Source: Cyanobium sp. FGCU6
GTDB lineage: Bacteria > Cyanobacteriota > Cyanobacteriia > PCC-6307 > Cyanobiaceae
Length of the DNA stretch: 64,000 nt
Reading direction: 5' to 3'
NCBI GenBank assembly: GCA_024958655.1
Contig: JANWUR010000001.1
Coordinates: 124,001 to 188,000 of the forward strand
A model generated the notes under the pieces. That model did no database searches. It saw nothing but the letters and a program-made list of their open reading frames with translations, and was not told where the DNA came from. This document shows, piece after piece, positions 35,423-43,544 of this stretch. Numbering within the stretch: position 1 is the stretch's first letter; each line of letters begins with the position of its first letter. Both the position numbers and the translations under genes were made by a program.

Positions 35423-36862
35423 ATGCCGCTCTCGCCGTTGGCCACCTCCTTCCCTGCAACTCAGGGTGTGCTGGGTGCGGAGCCCCTGGCGCCCTTCCCC
35501 GATCCCCATCGCCACGATCCAGAGCTGGAGCGCTTCCTGCATGACGCCTCCTCCCAGCTCTGCCGCTGGCTGGGATCCGCGTCGGCAACCAGCCCCCTGC
35601 CCGGCCTGAGCGTGCTGCCGGCCGTGGAGCCCGAACCGACCGGCCTCACGCCCGATCGCCTGCTCGCCGATCTCCAGCTGGTGATGGAGGGTGCTTACAA
35701 CCCGGGCCATCCCGGTGCGATCGCCCACCTGGATCCGCCGCCGCTGGCAGCTTCTGTGGCGGCCGACCTGATCTGCGCGGGCCTGAACAACAACCTGCTG
35801 GCGGAGGAGCTCTCGCCCTCCCTCAGCCGTCTGGAGCGGAGCCTCTGCGGCTGGCTGGCGGAGCGGCTGGGTCTCCCCGCCGGCGCCGGCGGCGTGGCCG
35901 CCAGCGGCGGCAGCCTCAGCAACCTGATGGCCCTGGTGGTCGCCCGCCATCACCGCGGCCTGCTCGAGCGGCGTGACGCGGTGGTGGTGGCCAGTGAGGA
36001 GGCCCATGTGTCGCTGGCCAAGGCGCTGGTGGTGATGGGTCTGCCCCCCTCCGCCCTGGTCGCGGTCCCCACCGACGCCGGCGGCCGTCTCGATGCCGCT
36101 GCCCTGGATCTCGTGCTCTCCGATCTGGAGCGGGCCGGGCGGCCCGTGATCGCCGTGGTGGCCACCGCCGGCACCACGGTGCGCGGCGCGGTCGATCCGC
36201 TGCCCGAGGTCGCCACCCTCTGCCGCCGCCACGGCCACTGGCTGCATGTCGACGGGGCGATCGGGGCGGTGTTCGCCCTGGCCCCCGCCCACGCGGGGCG
36301 GGTGGAGGGTCTGGGGCTGGCGGATTCGCTCACCGTCAATCCCCAGAAGCTGCTGGGCATCACCAAGACCTCCTCCCTGCTGCTGCTGGCCCGGCCTGCC
36401 CTGCTGCTCGACACCTTCCACACCGGTCTGCCCTACATGGAGCTCAGCTGGGGCGGCGGCCACGGCGGTGAGACCGGACTGCAGGGCACGCGTCCGGCCG
36501 AGATCCTCAAGCTCTGGCTGGGCCTGCGCCAGCTCGGGGAGACGGGCATCGCGGCGCTGATCCAGGGAGCGATCGAGCGGCGTCGGCACCTCGAGCGGCT
36601 GCTGTGCCCGCTGGCCGACCTGGAGCTGGTTCAGGGATCGCTGCACCTGCTGGCCTTCCGGCCGGCGGGCCTGTCCCCCGAGGTGAGCGAGCGCTGGAGC
36701 CAGGACACCCGCCAGGCCCTGCTGGCCCGCCAGCTGATGCTCTCGCGGCCCCTGTACCGCGGCCATCACCACCTCAAGGCCGTGCTCGGCAATCCCCATA
36801 CCGCTCAGGCCGAGCTCGCAGCGGTGGCCGAGGTGGTGGGCCGCAGCCTGCCATCGCCCTGA
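35423..36862 (+). CDS. PLP-dependent decarboxylase (group II family)
   Basis: 479 aa. Fold-type I decarboxylase related to diaminobutyrate/aromatic amino acid decarboxylases: GHPGAIAHLDPPP-type N-terminal substrate loop (NPGHPGAIAHLDPPPLAAS), GVAASGGSLSNLMALVVAR, TAGTTVRGAVDPL, and HVDGAIGAVFALAPAH. The Lys in VNPQKLLGITKTSS is the likely Schiff-base residue, replacing the usual HKW context. The substrate cannot be assigned. The next ORF starts 3 nt after its stop. Confidence 0.9.
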   Translation: MPLSPLATSFPATQGVLGAEPLAPFPDPHRHDPELERFLHDASSQLCRWLGSASATSPLPGLSVLPAVEPEPTGLTPDRLLADLQLVMEGAYNPGHPGAIAHLDPPPLAASVAADLICAGLNNNLLAEELSPSLSRLERSLCGWLAERLGLPAGAGGVAASGGSLSNLMALVVARHHRGLLERRDAVVVASEEAHVSLAKALVVMGLPPSALVAVPTDAGGRLDAAALDLVLSDLERAGRPVIAVVATAGTTVRGAVDPLPEVATLCRRHGHWLHVDGAIGAVFALAPAHAGRVEGLGLADSLTVNPQKLLGITKTSSLLLLARPALLLDTFHTGLPYMELSWGGGHGGETGLQGTRPAEILKLWLGLRQLGETGIAALIQGAIERRRHLERLLCPLADLELVQGSLHLLAFRPAGLSPEVSERWSQDTRQALLARQLMLSRPLYRGHHHLKAVLGNPHTAQAELAAVAEVVGRSLPSP

Positions 36863-36865
36863 TCC

Positions 36866-37174
36866 ATGCCCATGCCCGATCCCACCTCGTCAACAACCCC
36901 AACCTCGGCCCCCAGCCGCCGCTCCCGTTGGGTGGCGATCCTCACGGGCGCTCTTTCGATCCTGATCGGCCTGCTCTATCTGGCCCTGGTCACCGTGCTC
37001 GATCGCTCCGGCCCCCTGCTGCCCCCGCCTCCGGAGGCTCTGGTGGGCGCACCGGCCGCCGGGGGCCCGCCGGTCTCGGCGGCAACCGCAGCCCGCGACC
37101 CCGCTGCAGGGGCTCCACCACCCGCTGGAGCGCTGCCGCCAGGAAGGCCTGCAGCGCCCCTTCGCGCCGGTTGA
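36866..37174 (+). CDS. small single-helix membrane protein, overlapping the GTPase gene tail
   Basis: Up to 102 aa from the ATG at 36866 (alternative ATG 36872). SRRSRWVAILTGALSILIGL followed by LYLALVTVLDRSGPLLPPP resembles a short conserved picocyanobacterial membrane protein of about 60-70 aa. The rest, from about 36990 on, is Pro/Ala/Gly-rich and antisense to the 3' end of the DUF697 GTPase gene (185 nt overlap), so it may be non-conserved read-on. It follows the decarboxylase by 3 nt. Confidence 0.6.
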   Translation: MPMPDPTSSTTPTSAPSRRSRWVAILTGALSILIGLLYLALVTVLDRSGPLLPPPPEALVGAPAAGGPPVSAATAARDPAAGAPPPAGALPPGRPAAPLRAG

Positions 37175-38612
37175 GCTCGTACTCCTTCTGCAGCACCTCC
37201 GCCAGTCCGCCGTCACCCCAGTCCTGGTCCTGGCGGAAATAGGTGATGAAGCTGCGGCCCGCCACCCGGGTGAGCCAGGCCACGCTCACCGCCTGGATCG
37301 CCCGGCCCACCACCACCGCCGGCAGGGACAGGCTCAGGGCACTGCCGAGCAGGGCGACACCTCCCTTGATCAGCCCCAGCCCCGCCAGCGTGCGCCCCAC
37401 GGACACCGCCAGATCCTGGGCGGCGGGGCGGCTGAGGGTGACGCCGTAGATGCGGCCGATTTCGAGCACCATCTGGGCATGCACCGCCGCCGTGCCGAGC
37501 AGGTCGACCCCGGGCAGGGGGGTCACCATCACCACGCCGGCGCCGATCCACATGAAGCGTTCCACCACCGTCTCCGCATCGCTGCGGCGCTGCCGATCCA
37601 GCAGCTCCCGGCTCGCCTCCCCCAGTCGCCGGCACTGCAGCAGCAGGTTGTCGGCGATCAGCTCCTCCCCATCGGCATGCAGCACCGCGGCCATTCTGCG
37701 CACCAGGGCCTCCACCTCGGCCGGCGGCTGCAGCGGACGGCCCCCGGGCATCGGCACGCTCTGGGGAGCGGCGGCGGCGGGGATCACGTCCTCGGCGGCG
37801 ATGCGGGCGCCGCCACGGCCCCGCAGCAGCGCCAGCAGGCGCTCCTCCTCCCGCTCGCCGCGCAGGTCGCACTTGTTGAGCACCAGCAGCAGCCGCTTGC
37901 CCAACGAGGCCAGGGTGTCGAGCACCTCCTGTTCGGAGGCCCGCAGATCGCCGTCCACCACCAGGAGCAGCAGGTCGGCCCGGGCGGCCTGGCGGCGGGC
38001 CTGTTCCTCCCGCTCCCGCCCCTCCTGGCCGGCCTCGAGGATGCCGGGGGTGTCCTCCAGGAGCACCGCCCGCTCCAGGCCCCTGAGCCGCAGCCGGTAG
38101 CGGGCGGTGCTGCGCGTGGAGCCCATGGGTGCGCCCACCTCGCCCACCAGCTCGTTGAGCAGGGCCCGGATCAGGGATGTCTTGCCGGCAGAGCCGGTGC
38201 CGAAGACCACGATCCGCAGATCACCGCGCTCCAGTTCCGCCTGCACCCGCTCCCGTTCCTGGCGCAGGGCTTCGGCGTCCACGGCGTCTCGCACCCGCTC
38301 CAGGGTGCGGTCGATCGCCTCCAGATTGCGGGCGGCCGCCTCCCGCCGGCTGGTGGGAGGCCGGATCGCTGTCGCCGCGCTGCCGCCCGCCCTGCCGCCG
38401 CGCCGCAGGGCCTGCCACCAGGGGAGACCCAGCTGCACCAGGGCCACCAGCAGGGCGGCCACCACCGCCAGCAGCAGCGGGCCCACCAGCCACCCCGGCA
38501 ACCAGTAGCTCAGCTGCCAGAGCAGCTGGTTCACCGCCTGCAGCACCAGCCCCACGGCCAGCAGGCCGGCGAGGGCCAGCCCGATCCAGAGCCAGAGGCG
38601 GCGGCCGGGCAT
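36990..38612 (-). CDS. membrane-associated GTPase with DUF697 domain
   Basis: 540 aa. Two N-terminal membrane helices (about 7-28 and 40-65) precede a Ras-like GTPase domain: P-loop FGTGSAGKTSLIRALL, switch region GSTRSTARYRLRL, G3 LLEDTPGI, G4 LNKCDL. A C-terminal DUF697 region has further hydrophobic segments (WIGAGVVMVTPLPGVDLLGT). Its ATG overlaps the penicillin-binding protein stop by 1 nt (TGATG), making it the last gene of bioY-lspA-PBP-GTPase. The function of such GTPases is unknown; membrane remodelling or envelope assembly is a guess. The Pro/Arg-rich tail overlaps the opposite ORF. Confidence 0.88.
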   Translation of the reverse strand: MPGRRLWLWIGLALAGLLAVGLVLQAVNQLLWQLSYWLPGWLVGPLLLAVVAALLVALVQLGLPWWQALRRGGRAGGSAATAIRPPTSRREAAARNLEAIDRTLERVRDAVDAEALRQERERVQAELERGDLRIVVFGTGSAGKTSLIRALLNELVGEVGAPMGSTRSTARYRLRLRGLERAVLLEDTPGILEAGQEGREREEQARRQAARADLLLLVVDGDLRASEQEVLDTLASLGKRLLLVLNKCDLRGEREEERLLALLRGRGGARIAAEDVIPAAAAPQSVPMPGGRPLQPPAEVEALVRRMAAVLHADGEELIADNLLLQCRRLGEASRELLDRQRRSDAETVVERFMWIGAGVVMVTPLPGVDLLGTAAVHAQMVLEIGRIYGVTLSRPAAQDLAVSVGRTLAGLGLIKGGVALLGSALSLSLPAVVVGRAIQAVSVAWLTRVAGRSFITYFRQDQDWGDGGLAEVLQKEYELNRREGALQAFLAAALQRVVEPLQRGRGLRLPPRPAGPRRPVRPPEPPEAGAAGGRSDRAR

Positions 38613-40792
38613 CAGTCGGCGGCCGGGGCGGAGCGCATGATCTCGCCCCAGAGGGAGGCCGCCAAGGCGCTGGTGGCCTGGGTGGGGCGGTTGTCGTCAT
38701 TCCCCAGCCAGATGCCCATCACCCAGTGGCTGCGGGGATCGAAACCCACGAACACCAGGTCGCGGGCGTCGTTGGTGGTGCCCGTCTTGCCGCCGGCGCC
38801 GCCGGGAATCCATGCCGCCGTGCCTGTGCCCCCGTTCACCACCGCCTGGAGCATCGCCTGCATCTGCTTCGCGGAGGTGGGCTTCACCACCCGGCGCCCG
38901 GGTGCGAGGGCGCTGCGCTGCCCCGAAGGGCCCGGGCGGCAGTCGCCACGGCCGCCGGCGGTTGCCCCTGGACGGCCGCAGCTCTCGGCGTCGGTGAGCC
39001 GGCGGATGGTGGTGGGCGCATGCCAGACCCCGTCGGCCGCCACGGCGCCGTAGGCGGCGGTCAGTTCGAGCAGGGTCACCTCGCTCTGGCCCAGGGCCAG
39101 GCCCGGAACGGGGTTGAGCGGGCTGGTGATCCCCAGCTCCCTGGCTTTCTGCACCACCGCCTCCAGGCCCACCTGGCGGGCGGTGCGCAGGGCGGCGGTG
39201 TTGCTGCTGATCGCCAGGGCCTGGCGCAGGCTGAGACTGCCGCCGCAGCCGCTGTCGAAGAACTGGCCCTGCCAGCGCAGGGGAGCGCAGCTCACCGGAT
39301 CCGTGGGCCTGGCTCCCCGTTCCAGGGCCACGAGATAGGGGATCAGCTTGAAGGTGCTGCCGGGCTGGCGCAGCGCCATCGTGGCCCGGTTGAACTGGCT
39401 GCTGCCGTAGTCGCGGCCGCCGGCGATCGCCAGCACCCCGCCGGTGCGGCTGTCGAGCACCACCACCGCTCCCTGGCTGACGCCGGCGCCGCGGTTGAGG
39501 TCGATGCGCTGGCGCAGCAGCCGCTGCACCAGCTCCTGCAGGGCGGGATCGAGGTGGGTATCGACGAGGAAGTTGCCCTCGGCCGCCACATCCGGCCCCA
39601 CCAGGGCATCCAGATCCCGCCGCACCTGATCGCTGTAGAAGGGGGCGGCCTTCCTTTCGCTGCTGCGGCAGGCGCCGCCCGCCAGACGGATCGGCCGGCG
39701 GCGGGCGGCGCGGGCGGCATCGGCGGAGACGCGGCCGGTATCGGCCATCTTCGCCAGCACCTGATTGCGTGAGCGCAGGGCCTCCTGAGGGGCGATGCAG
39801 GGGTCGAAACCGTTGGGGGAGGGCAGCAGCCCCACCAGCAGGGCCGCCTCCTCGAGATCGAGTTGTGCCGCAGGCTTGGCGAACAGCCGCCGGGAGGCAT
39901 CTTCGAAGCCCCAGCCGGCGCCGAGATAGGCGCGGTTCAGGTAGCTGAGCAACAGGTCGTGCTTGCTGAAGCGCGCCTCCAATTGCAGGGCCACCAGAAG
40001 CTCGCGCCATTTCCGGCCCAGGGTCTCCCCCTGACCCACCTGCTCGGGATAGAGGCTCCGGGCCAGCTGCTGGGTGAGCGTGCTGCCGCCCTCCAGCACC
40101 CGTCCGCCCATCAGATTCACCACCAGGGCACGGGCCGTGCCGATCGGATCCACTCCGGGATGCTGCCAGAAGCGGCTGTCCTCGCTGGCCAGCAGGGCAT
40201 CGACCAACACCTTCGGGTAGCCGTCGAGACGCGCCAGCTCCCGGTGGCGGCGATCATCGGCCGAGGCGATCGGCCGGTCCTGCCGGTCGTAGAGCACCAG
40301 CGGACCCCGCACCGTGGCGAGACTGCCGCGGATCGGCAGGCTGAGCAAGGAAAGCGCCAGCAGCAGCAGTCCCCCGGCCGAAATCCCTCCCAGGGCCAGG
40401 GCCGGTACCGTCAGCAGCCGGGGCAGCCAGGGCCGCGGATGCTGCACGAAGCTGAACTCCGGCACGCCGGCTTCGGCCTCGGGGCCGAAGCGCACCCGGT
40501 CGCCGTCGCGCAGCACCAGCTCCCTCACCCGCCGGCCCTGCCACCAGAGACCGTTGGTCGAGTCGTTGTCGCGCAGCAGCCAGCTGCCGCCGCGGCGTTC
40601 CAGCAGGGCATGGCGACGGCTCACCGCCCCGTGGTCGATCACGATGTCGCTGGAGGGATCGCGGCCGATCCGGTAGCAGGCTCCCGGCAGGGCCTGCCGG
40701 CGATCCGGCGCCTGCGGCTGGTGCACCACCACTTCGGCTGGTTCGGCCACCGCCCCCCCCGACCGGAACCGACGCTCGAGACTGTCAAGCAT
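38612..40792 (-). CDS. class A penicillin-binding protein with N-terminal FHA domain
   Basis: 726 aa from the ATG at 40792. An FHA phosphothreonine-binding domain (about 35-115: YRIGRDPSSDIVIDHGAVSR, DNDSTNGLWW) precedes a membrane helix (about 135-160). A GT51 glycosyltransferase follows, with catalytic Glu in LLASEDSRFWQHPGVDPIG and GGSTLTQQLARSLYPEQ. The transpeptidase domain has STFK in RQPGSTFKLIPY, SSN in AISSNTAALR, and KTG in GGKTGTTNDA. It polymerises and crosslinks peptidoglycan; the FHA domain suggests control by Ser/Thr phosphorylation. Overlaps lspA by 8 nt. Confidence 0.95.
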   Translation of the reverse strand: MLDSLERRFRSGGAVAEPAEVVVHQPQAPDRRQALPGACYRIGRDPSSDIVIDHGAVSRRHALLERRGGSWLLRDNDSTNGLWWQGRRVRELVLRDGDRVRFGPEAEAGVPEFSFVQHPRPWLPRLLTVPALALGGISAGGLLLLALSLLSLPIRGSLATVRGPLVLYDRQDRPIASADDRRHRELARLDGYPKVLVDALLASEDSRFWQHPGVDPIGTARALVVNLMGGRVLEGGSTLTQQLARSLYPEQVGQGETLGRKWRELLVALQLEARFSKHDLLLSYLNRAYLGAGWGFEDASRRLFAKPAAQLDLEEAALLVGLLPSPNGFDPCIAPQEALRSRNQVLAKMADTGRVSADAARAARRRPIRLAGGACRSSERKAAPFYSDQVRRDLDALVGPDVAAEGNFLVDTHLDPALQELVQRLLRQRIDLNRGAGVSQGAVVVLDSRTGGVLAIAGGRDYGSSQFNRATMALRQPGSTFKLIPYLVALERGARPTDPVSCAPLRWQGQFFDSGCGGSLSLRQALAISSNTAALRTARQVGLEAVVQKARELGITSPLNPVPGLALGQSEVTLLELTAAYGAVAADGVWHAPTTIRRLTDAESCGRPGATAGGRGDCRPGPSGQRSALAPGRRVVKPTSAKQMQAMLQAVVNGGTGTAAWIPGGAGGKTGTTNDARDLVFVGFDPRSHWVMGIWLGNDDNRPTQATSALAASLWGEIMRSAPAAD

Positions 40793-41288
40793 CGGAGGTC
40801 TGCTGGGGCCTGAGCAGGTCGACCAGGAAGCAGAGCACGGCCATGTTGATGGCCACGTCGGCGAGGTTGAAGATCGGGAAGTGCACCGGTACGAACTCGA
40901 GGAAATCCACCACCCAGCCGAGGCGCCAGCGATCGAGACCGTTGCCGAGGGTGCCTCCGAGCAGAAACCCCGCCCCCAGCGACAGCCACAGGCCGGCGGG
41001 TGGGCGCAGCAGCAGCCAGGCCGCCACCCCGATGGCCGCCAGGGCACTGACGAGCCCCAGCAGGGCGGTGTTGCCGCTGAGCAAACTGAAGGCAGCTCCG
41101 GTGTTCGCCACGCGGCGCAACTGCAGCAGTCCGGGCAGAAAGGGTTGCACCACTCCGTCCGCCAGGTGTCGGCTGGCCCAGAGCTTGCTGGCCTGATCCA
41201 GCAGCACGACGGCGATGGCCACGGCCCAGGCCATCAGCTCGCGGCGGCGGGGAGGAAGCGGCCGCCGGCGACTGGCGATGCCCCTCAC
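40785..41288 (-). CDS. lspA: lipoprotein signal peptidase (SPase II)
   Basis: 167 aa from a GTG at 41288 that overlaps the bioY stop (GTGA). Four membrane helices. The conserved blocks include LLDQASKLWA, RRVANTGAAFSLL, GGTLGNGLDRWRLGWVVDFL and FPIFNLADVAINMAV, whose two Asp residues form the catalytic dyad. It removes signal peptides from prolipoproteins at the plasma membrane. The frame is open upstream through bioY antiphase, which I exclude. Confidence 0.95.
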   Translation of the reverse strand: MRGIASRRRPLPPRRRELMAWAVAIAVVLLDQASKLWASRHLADGVVQPFLPGLLQLRRVANTGAAFSLLSGNTALLGLVSALAAIGVAAWLLLRPPAGLWLSLGAGFLLGGTLGNGLDRWRLGWVVDFLEFVPVHFPIFNLADVAINMAVLCFLVDLLRPQQTSDA

Positions 41289-41854
41289 GACTCGATCAGC
41301 AGCAACCGCCGCATCAGCCAGGCCAGAACTCCCACCGCGCAGCAGAGCAGCAGCTGGGGCAACAGGGCCAGGCTGTAGCGCAGCAGCAGAGGCAGCAGAC
41401 CGGTGCCCCATCGACCGGCAAGGCCTCCCAGCAGCAGGTTCACAAGGCCCGTGAGGTGGAGGACCAGCAGGCCCACGGCCGCTGCCGCCGCCAGGCTGAG
41501 GGGATCGTCGAGGCGGCCCTGGCGGGCCAGGCGCCCGGTGAGCCATGCCGCCGGCACGAAGCCCGCGAGGTAGCCGAAGCCGGGGTCGAGCAGGTAGCCC
41601 AGCCCTCCCCCTTCATGGAACACAGGCAGCTGGAACAGGCCGATGCTCAGGTAGGCCACGGCAGCGAGCATGGCGCTGCGGGGGCCGCAGACCAGGGCCG
41701 TGAGCAGCAGGGCCGGGACCTGGAGGGTGATGCCCAGGGGCCGGATCGACCAGCCGGCGGCGTCGTGGAAGGGCAGGGCGGCGGGCACCAGCCCACCCAC
41801 CACGATCAGCAAGAGACCGGCGATGGCGCCGCTCCAGGTGGCAAGGGCCCGCAA
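41285..41854 (-). CDS. bioY: BioY-family biotin transporter substrate-binding subunit
   Basis: 189 aa from a TTG at 41854. Five to six helices with the BioY pattern ITLQVPALLLTALVCGPRSA, AYLSIGLFQLPVF, GGGLGYLLDPGFGYLAGF and LLVLHLTGLVNLLLGG. BioY is the S-component of energy-coupling factor transporters and can bind biotin alone; no ECF ATPase genes are nearby. First gene of the coupled envelope operon. Co-transcription with lspA is commonly seen in cyanobacteria (recollection). Confidence 0.88.
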   Translation of the reverse strand: MRALATWSGAIAGLLLIVVGGLVPAALPFHDAAGWSIRPLGITLQVPALLLTALVCGPRSAMLAAVAYLSIGLFQLPVFHEGGGLGYLLDPGFGYLAGFVPAAWLTGRLARQGRLDDPLSLAAAAAVGLLVLHLTGLVNLLLGGLAGRWGTGLLPLLLRYSLALLPQLLLCCAVGVLAWLMRRLLLIES

Positions 41855-41949
41855 ACCGCAGTGTCCAGACTGGCGACCATCCTGCTGCAGCTAGGGTCGG
41901 CTGAGAAGGGTGCAGTGGGGTTACCGGTGTTGTTCATGTTGTGGTGGCG

Positions 41950-42225
41950 ATGACGGCAGTGGCGAGCGAAAGCGCCGACGACTGGCAGACCCCCGGCTTC
42001 GCTGTGGGCGATCCGGTGGTTCTGGCGGCATCCCTCCCTTATCTCAAAACCGCCGATCCGATGCCGATGTTGCGGCCCCCGGATCTGGTGGTTGCCGATG
42101 AGGTGGGCCGGGTGGTGGAGATCCGCCCGCGTGGGTGGTTCGCCGTGGCCTTCCGGCGGGGCACCTTTCTGATCGCCGCGGCCAACCTTCGCTCCGCTGT
42201 CACCGGATCCACGCCGACGGCCTAG
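41950..42225 (+). CDS. sipA: SipA-type (DUF3148) regulator of the NblS/Hik33 kinase
   Basis: About 91 aa from the ATG at 41950 (an in-frame GTG at 41941 is possible). The diagnostic block is LPYLKTADPMPMLRPPDLV, then DEVGRVVEIRPRGWFAVAFR and GTFLIAAANL, an SH3-like barrel. In Synechococcus elongatus SipA binds the histidine kinase NblS and tunes its response to light and nutrient stress. The stop TAG lies in a CTAG shared with the oppositely oriented M16 gene's stop. Confidence 0.85.
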   Translation: MTAVASESADDWQTPGFAVGDPVVLAASLPYLKTADPMPMLRPPDLVVADEVGRVVEIRPRGWFAVAFRRGTFLIAAANLRSAVTGSTPTA

Positions 42226-43544
42226 GGACTGACGCCGAGCGCGTGACGCTCCCAGGCCCCGCAGGCGGCAGCCAGGGCCGCCTGCGGGCCCACCAGGCTC
42301 AGGCAGGGGGGCGCGAGGCAGCGACGGGCCGCCGCCCGCAGGGCCCCTGCATCCAGGCCCGGCGCCTGGGCCAGCATCCGCTCCATATGGTCGGCCGGCA
42401 GGCCGTGGCTGAGCACCAGGGCGTCGCGCTCGGCGATCTGGGAGCAGGTCTGGCGGCCCATCGCCTCCTGGCCCACCAGCTTGGCCAGCGCCAGCTGCCG
42501 TTCCTCCTCCGTCAGGAGCTCCTCCTGCAGTCTCTGCCACTCGTCGAGCAGACAGGTGGTGGCCTCGGCGGCCCGATCGGCGGAGGTGGAGAGGTGCAGC
42601 ACGAAAGGGGCGGCTCCGCAGCGGGCCGGCAGATGGACCCCCACGTCGTAGGCCAGGCCCCGCTCCTCCCGCATCACCACGAACAGCCGGCACGACATCC
42701 CCATGCCGAGATGGGTCTGGAGCAGTCGCAGGGCCAGGGCATCGGGGTGGCCCATGGGAATGGTGGCGCTGCCCAGCATCAGCACCAGCTGCTCGGTGTC
42801 CTGCGCCTCCGTCGCCAGGCGTGGCCCGTGCGGGGGCGGCGCGGCACTGCGGGCTGAGGACTCCCAGGCTTCGGGCGCCCCCGGCAGATGGGTGCTCCAG
42901 GCCTCGGCTTCAGCGCCGGTCACCAGCAGCTGCTCCACCCCGGAGGGCACTTCACCGCACAGCACCAGCACGGCGCCGTCCTGGCCCAGGCGGCGCTGCA
43001 GCGGTCTGAGATCGGTGGCCTCCAGCGTGGCCAGCTCGTCCTCCACCCCCAGGGGGTCGTGGCCGTAGGGCCCGTGGCCATAGAGCTGGTGGCGCAGCTG
43101 GTCGTGAGCCAGTTGGAAGGGGTCCTCCCGCTGGCGCTGCAGGGTCTGGAGATTGAGCTGTCGCTCCAGCTCCACCTGATCGGAAGCGAGGGTGGGCCGC
43201 ACCACCATCTCCAGCAGCAGGGGCAGCAGCTCTGCCGCATCGGCGGCGGCGCACTTGAGACCGATCACCAGGCCGTCCTCATGGGCCTCGGCCCGCAGAG
43301 CGGCGCCGGCGCCCTCCACGCGATCGGCCAGAGCCTCGGCGTCGAGATCGCCGCAGCCGCGGGTCATCAGGCCCGCCAGCAGCTGGTGGGCGCCGCGGGC
43401 GCCGGCCGGATCGCGGCTGCTGCCCCCGCGGATCACCAGGCGGGCGGCGAGGATCGCCGGGCCGCGGCGGGGATGGATCACCAGGGGCAGCCCGCCGGCG
43501 AGGGTCAGCCGTTCGGTCGCGGAGGGGGAGTGCGGCAGGCTCAT
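42222..43544 (-). CDS. M16 peptidase family protein, non-catalytic subunit
   Basis: 440 aa. Two M16 half-domains, with FVVMREERGLAYDVGVHLPA near the C-terminal half as in pitrilysin-like proteins. Where the zinc motif HxxEH should be, it reads GAHQLLAGLMTRG, so the Glu and second His are missing. It should therefore pair with the catalytic protein encoded immediately upstream, as in heterodimeric processing peptidases. The ATG at 43544 overlaps the stop of that gene by 4 nt. Confidence 0.9.
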   Translation of the reverse strand: MSLPHSPSATERLTLAGGLPLVIHPRRGPAILAARLVIRGGSSRDPAGARGAHQLLAGLMTRGCGDLDAEALADRVEGAGAALRAEAHEDGLVIGLKCAAADAAELLPLLLEMVVRPTLASDQVELERQLNLQTLQRQREDPFQLAHDQLRHQLYGHGPYGHDPLGVEDELATLEATDLRPLQRRLGQDGAVLVLCGEVPSGVEQLLVTGAEAEAWSTHLPGAPEAWESSARSAAPPPHGPRLATEAQDTEQLVLMLGSATIPMGHPDALALRLLQTHLGMGMSCRLFVVMREERGLAYDVGVHLPARCGAAPFVLHLSTSADRAAEATTCLLDEWQRLQEELLTEEERQLALAKLVGQEAMGRQTCSQIAERDALVLSHGLPADHMERMLAQAPGLDAGALRAAARRCLAPPCLSLVGPQAALAAACGAWERHALGVSP

